The notes under the pieces were generated by a model, which saw nothing but the letters and a program-made list of their open reading frames with translations, was not told the DNA's origin and made no database searches. Shown here in pieces: positions 36,721 to 45,670 of a stretch of DNA of 64,000 nucleotides (position 1 is its first letter; every line of letters starts with the position of its first letter). Location of the stretch: positions 28,109 through 92,108 of the forward strand of contig JAHZJB010000142.1 in NCBI GenBank assembly GCA_022601135.1, given 5' to 3'. Origin of the DNA: Actinomycetes bacterium (GTDB taxonomy: Bacteria; Actinomycetota; Actinomycetes; Mycobacteriales; Mycobacteriaceae). A program made the translations under genes and the position numbers.

Positions 36721-39024
36721 TTGTTGCAGCGGATCGCTCTGTTGGCCATCGCGGCGCCCCGTCGCATCCTGCTCGCTGCGCTGCTTGTGATGGTGGGTTG
36801 TGGGGTCTTCGGCGTTCCCGTTTCCCAGCACCTGTCCGCAGGCGGCTTCCAGGACCCGACCTCCGAGTCCGCCAGGGCCACGGCGCTGCTGGTCGACAAG
36901 TTCGACCAGGGCGACATGGAGTTGCTGATCAGCGTGACCTCCGATGGCGCCGACGGTGTCGAGGGGGCCGCGGCACGGTCCGTCGGTACCCACATCGCTG
37001 CTGAGTTGGCCCAGTCGCCCCACGTCGCCGGTGTGACCTCGGCGTGGACCGCGCCGCCGTCCGCGACCCCGCCGCTGATCAGCAAGGACGGCAAGACCGG
37101 CCTGATCGTCGCGGGGATCACCGGCGGCGAGAGTGGCGCCCAGAAGCACGCCAAGGAGCTCACCGACGAGCTGGTATACGACCGCGACGGGGTCACCGTT
37201 CGGGCCGGCGGGGTGGCGATGACCTACGTCCAGATCAACGCCCAGAGTGAAAAAGACCTACTCAGGATGGAGTCGATTGCGATTCCGTTGAGCTTCGTCG
37301 TTCTGGTGTGGGTGTTTGGTGGACTACTTGCCGCCTCGTTGCCGCTCGTCGTCGGCGCGTTCGCGATCCTGGGATCGATGGCGGTGCTGAGGGCAGTGGC
37401 GATGGTCACCGATGTCTCGATCTTCGCGCTGAACCTGTCGATCGCCATGGGACTTGCGCTGGCGATCGACTACACACTGCTGCTCATCAGCAGATACCGC
37501 GATGAACTCGCCGACCGCGCCGACGCTGCTGGGCCGATCGGTTCAGCAGACCGCAATCGAGCGCTGGTTCGCACGATGGTGACCGCAGGCCGCACCGTGT
37601 TGTTCTCGGCGATGACGGTCGCCCTGTCCATGGTGGCGATGGTCCTGTTCCCGATGTATTTCCTGAAATCGTTCGCCTACGCGGGCATCGCGGTGGTCGG
37701 GTTCGCGGCAATGGCGGCCATCGTGGTGGCCCCCGCCGCGATCATGCTTGCCGGCGACCGGCTCGACTCCCTGGACGTGCGCAAGCTGATCCGGCGCGTC
37801 TTCGGCAGGCCCGAGCCGGTGCCCACGCCGGTCGAGAAGATGTTCTGGTATCGATCCACGAAGTTCGTGATGCGGCGATCGATTCCGGTCGGACTGCTGG
37901 TGGTGGTCCTTCTGTTGTTGTTGGGTGCGCCGTTCCTCGGGGCCAAGTGGGGATTTCCCGACGACAGGGTGCTTCCATCGTCGGCCTCCGCCCGTCAGAT
38001 CGGCGACGAGCTGCGCAACAACTTCGAGGTCGACTCTTCGAACAACGTCACGGTCGTACTGCCGAACACCGACGGAGTCACCCCCGCGGCGCTGGCGGAC
38101 TACGCTGCCGAGTTGTCCCGCATCGATGACGTCTCATCGGTGTCCGCGCCGGGCGGCACATACGTCGGCGGGAAGTCGGTCGGTCCGCCGTCGGCAGCCA
38201 CCGGGTTCGCCGACGGCAGCGCGTTCCTCACCCTCACCAGCACGGCGCCACTGTTCACCGACGCCTCCGAAACCCAACTTGATCGACTGCAAGCGGTTCA
38301 GCCACCTGCCGGCCAGCAAGTCCAGTTGACGGGCCTCGCCGAGGTCAACAGGGACAGTGCCGAGGCGATCACCTCGCGGCTACCCCTGGTCCTGGGTGTC
38401 ATCGCGGTCATCACATTCGTGCTGTTGTTCCTGCTGACCGGCAGCGTGGTACTACCGCTGAAAGCGTTGGTGCTCAACGTATTGTCGCTCACCGCGGCGT
38501 TCGGAGCGCTCGTGTGGATCTTTCAAGAGGGGCACCTCGGCGCGCTGGGCACCACGCCGACCGGGACCCTGGTGGCCAATATGCCCGTGCTGCTGTTCTG
38601 CATCGCCTTCGGCCTGTCGATGGACTACGAGGTCTTCCTCGTCTCGCGAATCCGCGAGTACTGGCTGAAATCCGGGCAGACTGCTGCTGACAACGACGAG
38701 TGTGTCGCTCTTGGCCTGGCCAGGACCGGTCGTGTGGTGACGGCGGCGGCCCTGGTGATGGCGATTTCGTTCGCGGCGCTGACCACCGCCAAGGTCGCAT
38801 TCATGCGGATGTTCGGCGTCGGTTTGACGCTTGCGGTGCTCGCCGACGCCACCCTGGTCCGGATGCTGTTGGTGCCGGCCTTCATGCATGTGCTGGGCCG
38901 TTGGAATTGGTGGGCGCCCCAACCGCTGGTGAGGCTGCACGACCGAATCGGACTCTCGGAGAACGCCGTCGACGACGACCTGCCTTCCGTCAAACACCCG
39001 GCCGCACCGACGCGGTTGACCTGA
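36721..39024 (+). CDS. MMPL-family RND transporter, MmpL13-like
   Basis: A 767-residue transporter with twelve predicted membrane helices in two six-helix halves and two periplasmic loops. Each half has the proton-relay Asp-Tyr pair (IDYTLLLISR and MDYEVFLVSR). I choose TTG 36721, preceded by GGATAGGGA; TTG 36691 has no ribosome site. In M. tuberculosis this location next to the Sir2 gene holds mmpL13a/mmpL13b, split into two frames. Here a single intact gene is present. It probably exports a lipid or a small hydrophobic molecule. Confidence 0.9.
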   Translation: MLQRIALLAIAAPRRILLAALLVMVGCGVFGVPVSQHLSAGGFQDPTSESARATALLVDKFDQGDMELLISVTSDGADGVEGAAARSVGTHIAAELAQSPHVAGVTSAWTAPPSATPPLISKDGKTGLIVAGITGGESGAQKHAKELTDELVYDRDGVTVRAGGVAMTYVQINAQSEKDLLRMESIAIPLSFVVLVWVFGGLLAASLPLVVGAFAILGSMAVLRAVAMVTDVSIFALNLSIAMGLALAIDYTLLLISRYRDELADRADAAGPIGSADRNRALVRTMVTAGRTVLFSAMTVALSMVAMVLFPMYFLKSFAYAGIAVVGFAAMAAIVVAPAAIMLAGDRLDSLDVRKLIRRVFGRPEPVPTPVEKMFWYRSTKFVMRRSIPVGLLVVVLLLLLGAPFLGAKWGFPDDRVLPSSASARQIGDELRNNFEVDSSNNVTVVLPNTDGVTPAALADYAAELSRIDDVSSVSAPGGTYVGGKSVGPPSAATGFADGSAFLTLTSTAPLFTDASETQLDRLQAVQPPAGQQVQLTGLAEVNRDSAEAITSRLPLVLGVIAVITFVLLFLLTGSVVLPLKALVLNVLSLTAAFGALVWIFQEGHLGALGTTPTGTLVANMPVLLFCIAFGLSMDYEVFLVSRIREYWLKSGQTAADNDECVALGLARTGRVVTAAALVMAISFAALTTAKVAFMRMFGVGLTLAVLADATLVRMLLVPAFMHVLGRWNWWAPQPLVRLHDRIGLSENAVDDDLPSVKHPAAPTRLT

Positions 39025-39070
39025 GCGCTCAGTTGCGCCGCGCCCACCGGTTGATCGTGGCTGATGAGAC

Positions 39071-39784
39071 TCAGCCGAGCAGTGTCGGTAGGCGCCCTAG
39101 TAGTCCAGGCAGTGCGGTTGCCGCCGACTCCCGCAGGGACACTGTCGCACTGCCCGACAGCGGGGTGGCTTCGGGGTTGACCTCGATCACCGGTGTTCCG
39201 TTCGCCATCGCCAACTCGGGTAGTTCCGCTGCCGGATAAACGACCGACGAGGTGCCGACCGCCACGACGAGGTCGGCGTTGACGACGGCGCCGACCGATC
39301 GCTGCCAGGCGTCATCGGGTAACGCTTCGCCGAACCACACCACATCGGGCCGGATCAACCCCCCGCACTCGCACCGGGGCGGCTCGACCGACTCGACCGG
39401 CTCGGGCATTGCAGGCACCTCGTCGCGGTATGCGGATCGACATTGGTCGCAGCGGAATTCGAACAGGCTGCCGTGAAGGTGGTGCACCTTGTTGCTGCCG
39501 GCGCGCTCGTGCAGATTGTCCACGTTCTGGGTCACCACGTGAACATCGGCGACGTCCTCCCAGGCTGCGACCGCTCGATGGCCGTTGTTGGGCGCAACGG
39601 CACGCATCATGTGGTGGCGCCACAGGTACCAGGCCCACACTCGCTCGGGGTGGGCCTGCCAGCCCTCCGAACTGGAGATCTCGTAGGGGTCTACCTTGGC
39701 CCAAAGGCCGGTCTCGACGTCGCGGAACGTCGGGACGCCGCTCTCGGCGGAGATCCCTGCCCCGCTGAACACCGTCACCTGCAC
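39071..39784 (-). CDS. cobB: Sir2-family NAD-dependent protein deacylase (CobB type)
   Basis: A 237-residue sirtuin, orthologous by position to Rv1151c. Motifs: GAGISAESG and TFRD (NAD binding), [11 protein letters not shown] with HLHGS catalytic His, and two Cys pairs (CDQC and CECG) for zinc. Tyr53 and Arg56 form the YxxR signature of class III sirtuins, which remove succinyl and malonyl as well as acetyl groups from lysine. It starts at GTG 39784 (GTG 39778 possible) and is divergent from a GntR gene 36 bases away. Confidence 0.92.
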   Translation of the reverse strand: MQVTVFSGAGISAESGVPTFRDVETGLWAKVDPYEISSSEGWQAHPERVWAWYLWRHHMMRAVAPNNGHRAVAAWEDVADVHVVTQNVDNLHERAGSNKVHHLHGSLFEFRCDQCRSAYRDEVPAMPEPVESVEPPRCECGGLIRPDVVWFGEALPDDAWQRSVGAVVNADLVVAVGTSSVVYPAAELPELAMANGTPVIEVNPEATPLSGSATVSLRESAATALPGLLGRLPTLLG

Positions 39785-39820
39785 CCCACCAAACTAGCCG
39801 CAGTGCGCGATACTGGGCAT

Positions 39821-40186
39821 GTGGCCGAATTGGGGGATTGGGTACGGGCTGACCCGAAGGTGGGCGGGCCGTTGTTCGAACAGCTCAGGCTGCAGATCGT
39901 CGGTCTGATCCGTGATGGCGAGCTTCCCCCGGGGACCCGGCTGCCGACGGTTCGTGAGCTGGCCGGGCAGGCTGGCCTGGCAGTCAACACCGTTGCTCGC
40001 GCCTACCGAGAACTGGAGTCGGCGGGCATGGTGGAAACCAGGGGCCGGTTCGGCACTTTCGTGGCGCGCTCGGATCCCGCCGATGCTGCGATGGCCGCTG
40101 CCGCCAGCGCGTTCGTTTCGGCGGCGCGAGCACTCGGCCTCGGCAAAGCCGAGGCGCTGCGTTATGTGGACGCGGCGTTCGGCTGA
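39821..40186 (+). CDS. Short GntR-family regulator (YtrA type)
   Basis: A 121-residue protein, about the size of YtrA-subfamily GntR regulators. It has a winged helix-turn-helix (about 15-80: [22 protein letters not shown]) and only a short helical tail. GTG 39821 is the likely start; the frame is open further up inside the divergent Sir2 gene. By position it corresponds to Rv1152. It ends immediately against the stop of a convergent methyltransferase gene. Confidence 0.88.
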   Translation: MAELGDWVRADPKVGGPLFEQLRLQIVGLIRDGELPPGTRLPTVRELAGQAGLAVNTVARAYRELESAGMVETRGRFGTFVARSDPADAAMAAAASAFVSAARALGLGKAEALRYVDAAFG

Positions 40187-41017
40187 TCAGCCGAATTCCA
40201 GCAGGGTGACCAACGGCCGGACCGCGTCCAGCAGCGGAACGCGCTGAACCGTCCAGAGCAACGCGTTGAGCACCGCTCCGCGACCGCGTTCGGCCGGCAC
40301 ATCGTGGACCGCCCGCACACCCGGAACCGTGTTGACCAGGTCTGCCGCCTTGGCGACTGAGAGCGTGAACGGCATCGGCGGTACCCGGTACCGCAGCGAT
40401 GTTCGCAGCCCGCGCCGGGTCAGGAATGCGAAACCGGAAGGCGGCAGATCGAACATCATCTGCCCGCCTGGAAACCGCGCTGCGCACTCTGTGATCAGTG
40501 CCAGAGCTTCATCGGGCTGCAGATACATCAGCAGGCCCTCCGCGGTGATGAAGACACCATGGCTCGGGTCGACCTGATCCATCCAGCTGAAGTCCAGCGC
40601 CGATTGCGCACACATCCGCACCCGGTCGGAGGCCGGCAGCAGCTTACGGCGCAGTTCGATCATCGGGGGCAGGTCGACGCTCAGCCAACGGAAGTCGTGG
40701 CCTGCGGCACCGTCGGATGCGTCGAGCCGGAAGAAACTCGTCTGCAGTCCCTCGGCGAGCGCGACGACGGTGGCCTTGGGGTGGTCGACCAGGTAGCGGC
40801 GGGTGTGCTTGTCGAAGATCAACGCGCGCAACGCTATGTCTTGCCGCCGGGTGAACCCGAACTTGGCGTAGTCGTGGTCGATGGAGTCCGCCAGGTGGAT
40901 CGCCATGGGGTCCTCGAGAATCGAATCCGGGCGCGCGGCTTCCTTCGCGCGGCCCTGCAGCGTCATCAGCGCGGTCTCGGACACGCCGGACAAATCGACG
41001 GTCTGCTTCCCGGTCAT
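40187..41017 (-). CDS. SAM-dependent methyltransferase, leucine carboxyl methyltransferase (LCM) family
   Basis: A 276-residue protein of the LCM/PCMT-like group found in many actinobacteria, corresponding by position to Rv1153c (annotated as an O-methyltransferase). The SAM-binding region includes VVALAEGLQTSFFRLD and a VDLPPMIELRRKLL acidic loop; GVFITAEGLLMYL follows. The methyl acceptor is unknown. Its ATG overlaps the stop of the upstream DUF1697 gene (ATGA), so they are one transcript. It converges on the GntR gene with no gap. Confidence 0.85.
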   Translation of the reverse strand: MTGKQTVDLSGVSETALMTLQGRAKEAARPDSILEDPMAIHLADSIDHDYAKFGFTRRQDIALRALIFDKHTRRYLVDHPKATVVALAEGLQTSFFRLDASDGAAGHDFRWLSVDLPPMIELRRKLLPASDRVRMCAQSALDFSWMDQVDPSHGVFITAEGLLMYLQPDEALALITECAARFPGGQMMFDLPPSGFAFLTRRGLRTSLRYRVPPMPFTLSVAKAADLVNTVPGVRAVHDVPAERGRGAVLNALLWTVQRVPLLDAVRPLVTLLEFG

Positions 41018-41595
41018 TTGGTTCCTGTCTTTCTCAGTCTCGACGTGCTCTTGCTCGTTCGCGGGGCTAACCCTTTTTGCAGGACTTCGTCGATCGTTCG
41101 CAGATTGCGGGTGGTGGTCGACGACTTGAAACGCTTCTTGCCCATTGTCTTGCCGATGGTGCTGTCCAGAGTCGACGTGCGCGGCACCTGCCAGTAGATC
41201 ACTCTGCTCCCGGCGCGGATGTTCTCACCGTCGCCGGGTTGTTCGGCGAAACCTGAGAGCTCACCGAGCACGCCTGCGTCACTGACGAACGTGATGTACG
41301 AATGGCGGCCTTCGACCTCTCGGCCGAACGGGTACGCCGCTGAGATTTCGGCAAGCTCGCCCATCTCATAGACCAGCACCCAGGCGTCATAACCAAATTC
41401 GGAGCGCAACGCCTGCTCGGCGTTCTTCCTGACCGCGGTTGTTCCGGACCGACTCTCAAGCAGAACGTTGCCGCTGGCAAACATCGTCCTGACGTTCGCG
41501 AACCCTGCCGCTTGTAGCGCCTGTACGACTGCGGCCATCTTGCGGTTGACGCCACCGACGTTCACTCCGCGCAGAAATGCGGCGTACCGCGTCAT
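41014..41595 (-). CDS. DUF1697 family protein
   Basis: A 193-residue protein that begins with the DUF1697 hallmark YAAFLRGVNVGG and has the FASGNVLLES segment near residue 40. The family is widespread in bacteria without an established function. A basic Ser/Thr/Lys-rich C-terminal tail of about 20 residues is added. It starts at ATG 41595 and is divergent from the PPOX gene, with 61 bases between. Confidence 0.9.
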   Translation of the reverse strand: MTRYAAFLRGVNVGGVNRKMAAVVQALQAAGFANVRTMFASGNVLLESRSGTTAVRKNAEQALRSEFGYDAWVLVYEMGELAEISAAYPFGREVEGRHSYITFVSDAGVLGELSGFAEQPGDGENIRAGSRVIYWQVPRTSTLDSTIGKTMGKKRFKSSTTTRNLRTIDEVLQKGLAPRTSKSTSRLRKTGTK

Positions 41596-41647
41596 CTAGC
41601 CGACCTCCAGCATCTACTTGATCATCCCAGATTCGAGGTAGCCGTAG

Positions 41648-42100
<453 letters not shown>

Positions 42101-42116
42101 AGGCTACGCTTCGCTG

Positions 42117-42308
42117 ATGGCAGCCAAGAATTCTTCAGAGTCTTCGGAAACACCGGAGGACGACACGAAGCGCAAGTTCCGGGAGGCGCTGGAGCGCAAG
42201 AAGGCCAAGTCTGCGGGTGGTTCGGCACACACCGATGGTGCCACCAAACAGACCCGTGCTCATGGTCCCGTTGAGAACCGCCGCGAATTCCGCCGCAGGA
42301 GCGGCTAG
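42117..42308 (+). CDS. DUF5302 family small basic protein
   Basis: A 63-residue, highly charged protein with the DUF5302 layout: a Ser/Glu-rich start, KRKFREALERKKAK in the middle, and HGPVENRREFRRRSG at the end. It is likely disordered and possibly nucleic-acid binding, though no function is established. It lies 16 bases after the PPOX gene in the same direction, so it is probably co-transcribed. Confidence 0.85.
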   Translation: MAAKNSSESSETPEDDTKRKFREALERKKAKSAGGSAHTDGATKQTRAHGPVENRREFRRRSG

Positions 42309-42318
42309 TTGGTCTTCT

Positions 42319-42338
42319 AGGCCGGTTGTGCCCGGCCT
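42319..42338 (+). terminator. Hairpin terminator candidate after DUF5302
   Basis: AGGCCGG and CCGGCCT form a perfect 7-base GC-rich stem with a 6-base loop, 10 bases after the DUF5302 stop and before the convergent 13E12 gene. There is no T-tract, which is usual for mycobacterial terminators. Confidence 0.5.
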
Positions 42339-42470
42339 GTATAGCCCCGCCGTACCGCCGGGCCTTCGATTGATCGGCGGTGGCGCGGACCCATCCCCCA
42401 GACCCCGTCATTCCGCCGCCCAGGGTGCCCCGGCAGCCACACCCGTTTAGGAACAGGCACTGACAGTGCG

Positions 42471-43883
42471 CTACGGTCCGCGGACTTCCTTGCCCCCGGA
42501 TGGGGCACGTGTCTGCGGATCGTCTTCTGGTGGCCGCAGCAGGGCTTCGGGTCGGTGATAGTGGTTGAGCCGGCCTTGGCCGGTGTCCAACTGCGGAGGC
42601 GGGATCCATTCGACTTCACCGCGAGCGTTGATGGTGGTGGTCCAGCCGCCGTCGTTGCCGACGAGGCGATTGTCCGGTCCGCACGCGAGGGCGAGTTCGT
42701 TGACGTTGGTCTGCCCGCCGTGGGCCCAGTCCCGCAGGGCGTGATGGACCTGGGAGCCGTAGGCGCCAACTGTGCAGCACGGTTTCGTGCAGCCGCCGTC
42801 GCGGGCGATGAGCATTATCCGCTGGCCCGCAGACGCTGTGCGCCGGGTGCGGAACAGATCCATCGCTGATCCTGTCGCCTTGTCGAACACGGCTAGATAG
42901 TGGTTGGCGTGTGCAGCCAATCGGATCACGTCCTTGACGGGGATCAGCGATCCGCCGCCGGTGGTACCCACCCCGGCGCGGGATTCGAGATCCTGCAGTG
43001 TGGTGCGGATGATGATCGAGACCGGCAGCCCGTTGAGTTGACCGAGTTCGCCGCACATCAACGCGATGCGCCCCACCGCCACCAGTGCGTCGTGCTGACG
43101 CTGGGCCAGGCTGCGGTGGTCGTTATCGATCTGTTCCTGACTGGGGGTACCTGAAGTGCAGGGTTCGGGATCGTCGGGGTTGCACATGCCCGGTGCGGCG
43201 TACTTTGCGAAGATCGCCTCCCAAGTCGCCCACGCTTCGGGGGTCATGTTTCCGGTAAACGGCCGCATGCCGTCGTGGCTTTGTGGTCCGGCGTGCAGGC
43301 CACGTTTTCTGGCGCGTTCGGTGTCGTCGGGTACGGGGCCGTCCTGATCAAGCAGGAACAGTGTCCTGTCGGCGGCCCTCTTGAGTTCGGTGGGGCCGTT
43401 GCCGACAGCTTTACCGACGAGGTCGACCTCGATTTGCCCGCGGGTGGCCGTGTCGACGAATCCCGGCAACTTCTTCATCGCGTCGCGCAGCACTTTCACA
43501 TGCTCGGGGTTGATCAGCCCAACGGCCTGCGCGGCAGCGGTTGCCGGAAGAATCGGCGCAAGGGTTTCGCCGATCAACGTTCGGCGCGGTCCCAGTTCGG
43601 CGGCCTCGGCCAGGCGTCGATTGGCTTCGCCGGCCGAGATTCGCCAACGGGTCGCCAGTACGTCCTTCCACGACTTGGCGCCCATCTCCTTGGGTGTGGT
43701 CTCGACCTGCAATCGGGCCAGCATGCGGTGGGACTGCGTGGGCAGCTGGCACGACAGAGCCTCAAGGTCGTCGATGACTGCCACCAGTTCGGAGCACGGC
43801 AGCGTCTCGATGTCGCAGGCGGCAAGCGTGTCGTGCGCCGCACGCAGGGCGGCTAGTGCTTCTCGTGCAGCCGTCCCGGACAT
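42471..43883 (-). CDS. REP13E12-type protein: DUF222 plus HNH endonuclease domain
   Basis: A 470-residue protein of the mycobacterial 13E12 repeat family. The N-terminal two thirds are DUF222, and the C-terminal part is an HNH nuclease domain (CTKPCC, then QVHHALRDWAHGG and ACGPDNR). ATG 43883 is chosen because a -10 box lies six bases upstream, giving a leaderless mRNA; ATG 43898 is inside the control site. In M. tuberculosis several 13E12 genes are DNA-damage induced. Function is unknown, and these repeats act as phage or recombination targets. It is absent from this exact position in M. tuberculosis, where Rv1148c lies a few genes away. Confidence 0.88.
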   Translation of the reverse strand: MSGTAAREALAALRAAHDTLAACDIETLPCSELVAVIDDLEALSCQLPTQSHRMLARLQVETTPKEMGAKSWKDVLATRWRISAGEANRRLAEAAELGPRRTLIGETLAPILPATAAAQAVGLINPEHVKVLRDAMKKLPGFVDTATRGQIEVDLVGKAVGNGPTELKRAADRTLFLLDQDGPVPDDTERARKRGLHAGPQSHDGMRPFTGNMTPEAWATWEAIFAKYAAPGMCNPDDPEPCTSGTPSQEQIDNDHRSLAQRQHDALVAVGRIALMCGELGQLNGLPVSIIIRTTLQDLESRAGVGTTGGGSLIPVKDVIRLAAHANHYLAVFDKATGSAMDLFRTRRTASAGQRIMLIARDGGCTKPCCTVGAYGSQVHHALRDWAHGGQTNVNELALACGPDNRLVGNDGGWTTTINARGEVEWIPPPQLDTGQGRLNHYHRPEALLRPPEDDPQTRAPSGGKEVRGP

Positions 43884-43886
43884 GAT

Positions 43887-43902
43887 TCGAACATACATTC
43901 GA
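43887..43902. promoter_or_regulatory. LexA (SOS) box at the 13E12 gene
   Basis: TCGAAC-ATAC-ATTCGA matches the mycobacterial SOS box TCGAAC-N4-GTTCGA with one mismatch. It sits directly on the -10 region of the 13E12 promoter, so LexA binding would block transcription until DNA damage. Confidence 0.72.
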
Positions 43903-43912
43903 TCTCTGACAA
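43890..43912 (-). promoter_or_regulatory. RecA-NDp (PafBC-type) promoter of the 13E12 gene
   Basis: Reading the minus strand, TTGTCAGAG, eight bases, then TATGTT fits the LexA-independent damage promoter TTGTCRGTG-N8-TANNNT with one mismatch in the first block. The TATGTT ends six bases before ATG 43883. PafBC is the activator of this promoter class in mycobacteria. Confidence 0.65.
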
Positions 43913-44007
43913 AACTGCCCGGATTGCACCCACTGAAACCAAAGCGACACGGGAGATTCCGATATCGGCGGATCCGCGTCACTGCGGCATTGCTGAAGCG
44001 CGGGCCG

Positions 44008-44112
44008 AGTTCCGCAGCAGAACTTGATGCGCTCGCTTACGTCGAGAGCGGGCGTTCGAAGGGAAAGGCCGTCGTGACGGTGACCGATGGGGGCTCCACC
44101 CCTGTGAGCTAG
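44008..44112 (+). pseudogene. 3' remnant of a zinc-type/quinone oxidoreductase (MDR) gene
   Basis: One frame reads SSAAELDALAYVESGRSKG then KAVVTVTDGGSTPVS and a stop. The VESGRSKGKVVVTV type of ending is characteristic of NADP-dependent MDR dehydrogenases. No upstream domain survives; the 13E12 gene takes its place. The stop shares bases with the stop of the convergent TetR gene. It is probably a scar from the insertion of the 13E12 gene or another rearrangement. Confidence 0.45.
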
Positions 44113-44690
44113 CTGTTGGTCGCGTTCGCGGCAGACGAGCAGGCTGAGATGACGATGGCCTTAGTGTCCTGATACGGCTGGGTCGTGCGGGTGGCGCGGG
44201 CGAGGGTGACCGAACCTTCGTATGCCGTGACGATGAAGCGGCCGAGCATGGTCGCCTGCTCGGATCGCAAGCCGAACCTGCGAAGCCCCGTCTCATATGC
44301 GGCGGCCCACGCCGTGAAAACCTCCGCCACCGCCTCCCGGATAGCCACCGAGTCGGCGGGCGCCTCGGTGGCCGGAACGCCAATGGGGCAGCCGAATCTG
44401 AAGCTGTTGCCCTCCATCTCCGCGGCCGAAGCATCGAAGATGATCGTGATCGCCTCGATGAGTTCGTGGCGCTCCAGGACGTCCACGATCTGCTCGGCTG
44501 CGGCGAGTCCGGCGCTGCGGACTGCGGATGCGACCAACTGTTCTTTCCCTCCCGGGAAGAAGTGGTACATGGAGCTCGAAGACACGCCGGTGTCGCGAAG
44601 GAGGTCCTGCATGCTAGTGCCCGCGTAGCCGTGCTCGCGCAGGGACAGCAGCACGGCCTCGGTGAGGCGGTCCTTGGTGTCGGATGGCAT
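44109..44690 (-). CDS. TetR-family transcriptional regulator
   Basis: A 193-residue regulator with an N-terminal helix-turn-helix (about 20-55: SMQDLLRDTGVSSSSMYHFF) and a C-terminal domain of the type seen in YxaF/LmrA-like TetR proteins (SFRFGCPIG). It lies 26 bases downstream of a SnoaL-like gene in the same direction, so both are probably one transcript, controlled by the palindrome near the first gene's start. Confidence 0.88.
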   Translation of the reverse strand: MPSDTKDRLTEAVLLSLREHGYAGTSMQDLLRDTGVSSSSMYHFFPGGKEQLVASAVRSAGLAAAEQIVDVLERHELIEAITIIFDASAAEMEGNSFRFGCPIGVPATEAPADSVAIREAVAEVFTAWAAAYETGLRRFGLRSEQATMLGRFIVTAYEGSVTLARATRTTQPYQDTKAIVISACSSAANATNS

Positions 44691-44716
44691 TGGCGCTCCT
44701 GGGATTTGTTGTCAGC

Positions 44717-45574
44717 TCAGCCGGGGAACCGGTGGCCGCCGGGGCTGGCGAAGTCGGCTTGCAGAACATCCCAATGCTCGTTGACCTTGCCCGCTGCATC
44801 GAAGCGCCAGATGTCGACGCCGACCAGGGGCGGCGTCCCCATCGTCTCGCTGAGGTAGCGCGTGTAGGTCCAGGCAAGGTCGCCCTCGACGATCGCCCAC
44901 TGGTAGTCGTTGGGATTCCCGCCCAGCATGTCGATGAATCCGGCAATGCCCTCGGAACCGTTCGGGATGAAGGGGTTGTGCTGAACATAGTCGCTGAGGA
45001 GTTCGTCTCGCAGCGAGGTGTTTCCGGCGAGGAATTCGGTCACAACCCGCCGCGCGGTCTGCCGGTTACGTTCGGGGTCCTGAGCGTCGACCGATGCACG
45101 CAGCGCGGAGAACATGTCGTTGCCCGAGACGGGCTCGGTGGCCACGGCTTGTGTCACCTCGACAGCCTCGACGATCCGGCCCGACTCGATGGTGAAGATA
45201 TGTGCCACCGCAACCCCGGGGCCGTCGTCGATAATGCGATCGACGTTCCAGCGGTAGTGGGCGTGAATTCCGATCCGGTTCCCCTCAGCGACGGTGCGGT
45301 GCACCGCTAACAGGGGATTGGCCTCACCGAAGGCCGCTGCGTAGGCGGCCCATGCCTCCACGCCGTCGCCGATGGCGGAGGAATAGTGGCGCAGGTCCGC
45401 CGCCGCAAGAGCGCGTAGCCGACTCGGATCGTTGCGATTGTAGAGAGCTTCCAGCATCTCGACGAGCTGATCAGCGGTGACTGCCGTTGTTGCGGTCGTG
45501 GCAAGTTGCCTTCCGTGAGAGGGATTCGATGTCGCTAGCTTACTGGATGGATCATTCCAGTCAAGCGATTCCAT
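44717..45574 (-). CDS. SnoaL-like (NTF2-fold) protein with two tandem domains
   Basis: A protein of up to 285 residues with two NTF2/SnoaL-like units, about residues 32-140 and 155-285. The second resembles predicted SnoaL-like aldol-condensation proteins (YVQHNPFIPNG and LVGVDIWRFD). The fold serves small-molecule enzymes such as cyclases, hydrolases and isomerases. The start is uncertain: ATG 45574 places a palindromic operator inside the first codons, whereas ATG 45457 would begin just inside domain 1. It is co-transcribed with the TetR gene. Confidence 0.72.
   Translation of the reverse strand: MESLDWNDPSSKLATSNPSHGRQLATTATTAVTADQLVEMLEALYNRNDPSRLRALAAADLRHYSSAIGDGVEAWAAYAAAFGEANPLLAVHRTVAEGNRIGIHAHYRWNVDRIIDDGPGVAVAHIFTIESGRIVEAVEVTQAVATEPVSGNDMFSALRASVDAQDPERNRQTARRVVTEFLAGNTSLRDELLSDYVQHNPFIPNGSEGIAGFIDMLGGNPNDYQWAIVEGDLAWTYTRYLSETMGTPPLVGVDIWRFDAAGKVNEHWDVLQADFASPGGHRFPG
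45542..45561. promoter_or_regulatory. Palindrome near the SnoaL-like gene start, TetR operator candidate
   Basis: ACTGGA and TCCAGT arms flank a centre with palindromic GATC; 16 of 20 bases obey dyad symmetry. It overlaps the first codons if ATG 45574 is used, suggesting either that the start is downstream or that binding blocks elongation. The neighbouring TetR is the obvious ligand. Confidence 0.5.
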
Positions 45575-45670
45575 CCAGGAGTCGCGACGATGAATGTCTG
45601 TTCTCCCACTTCCCGATAGGGCACAGCAGACGACGACGAATGCGCAGCTGTATCCCGATAGGCTCTCGCT

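Noticed and set aside
39021..39032. CTGAGCGCTCAG palindrome at the MmpL stop as terminator
   Set aside because: It is a perfect 12-base dyad but leaves no loop, and part of it encodes the stop; too weak to call.
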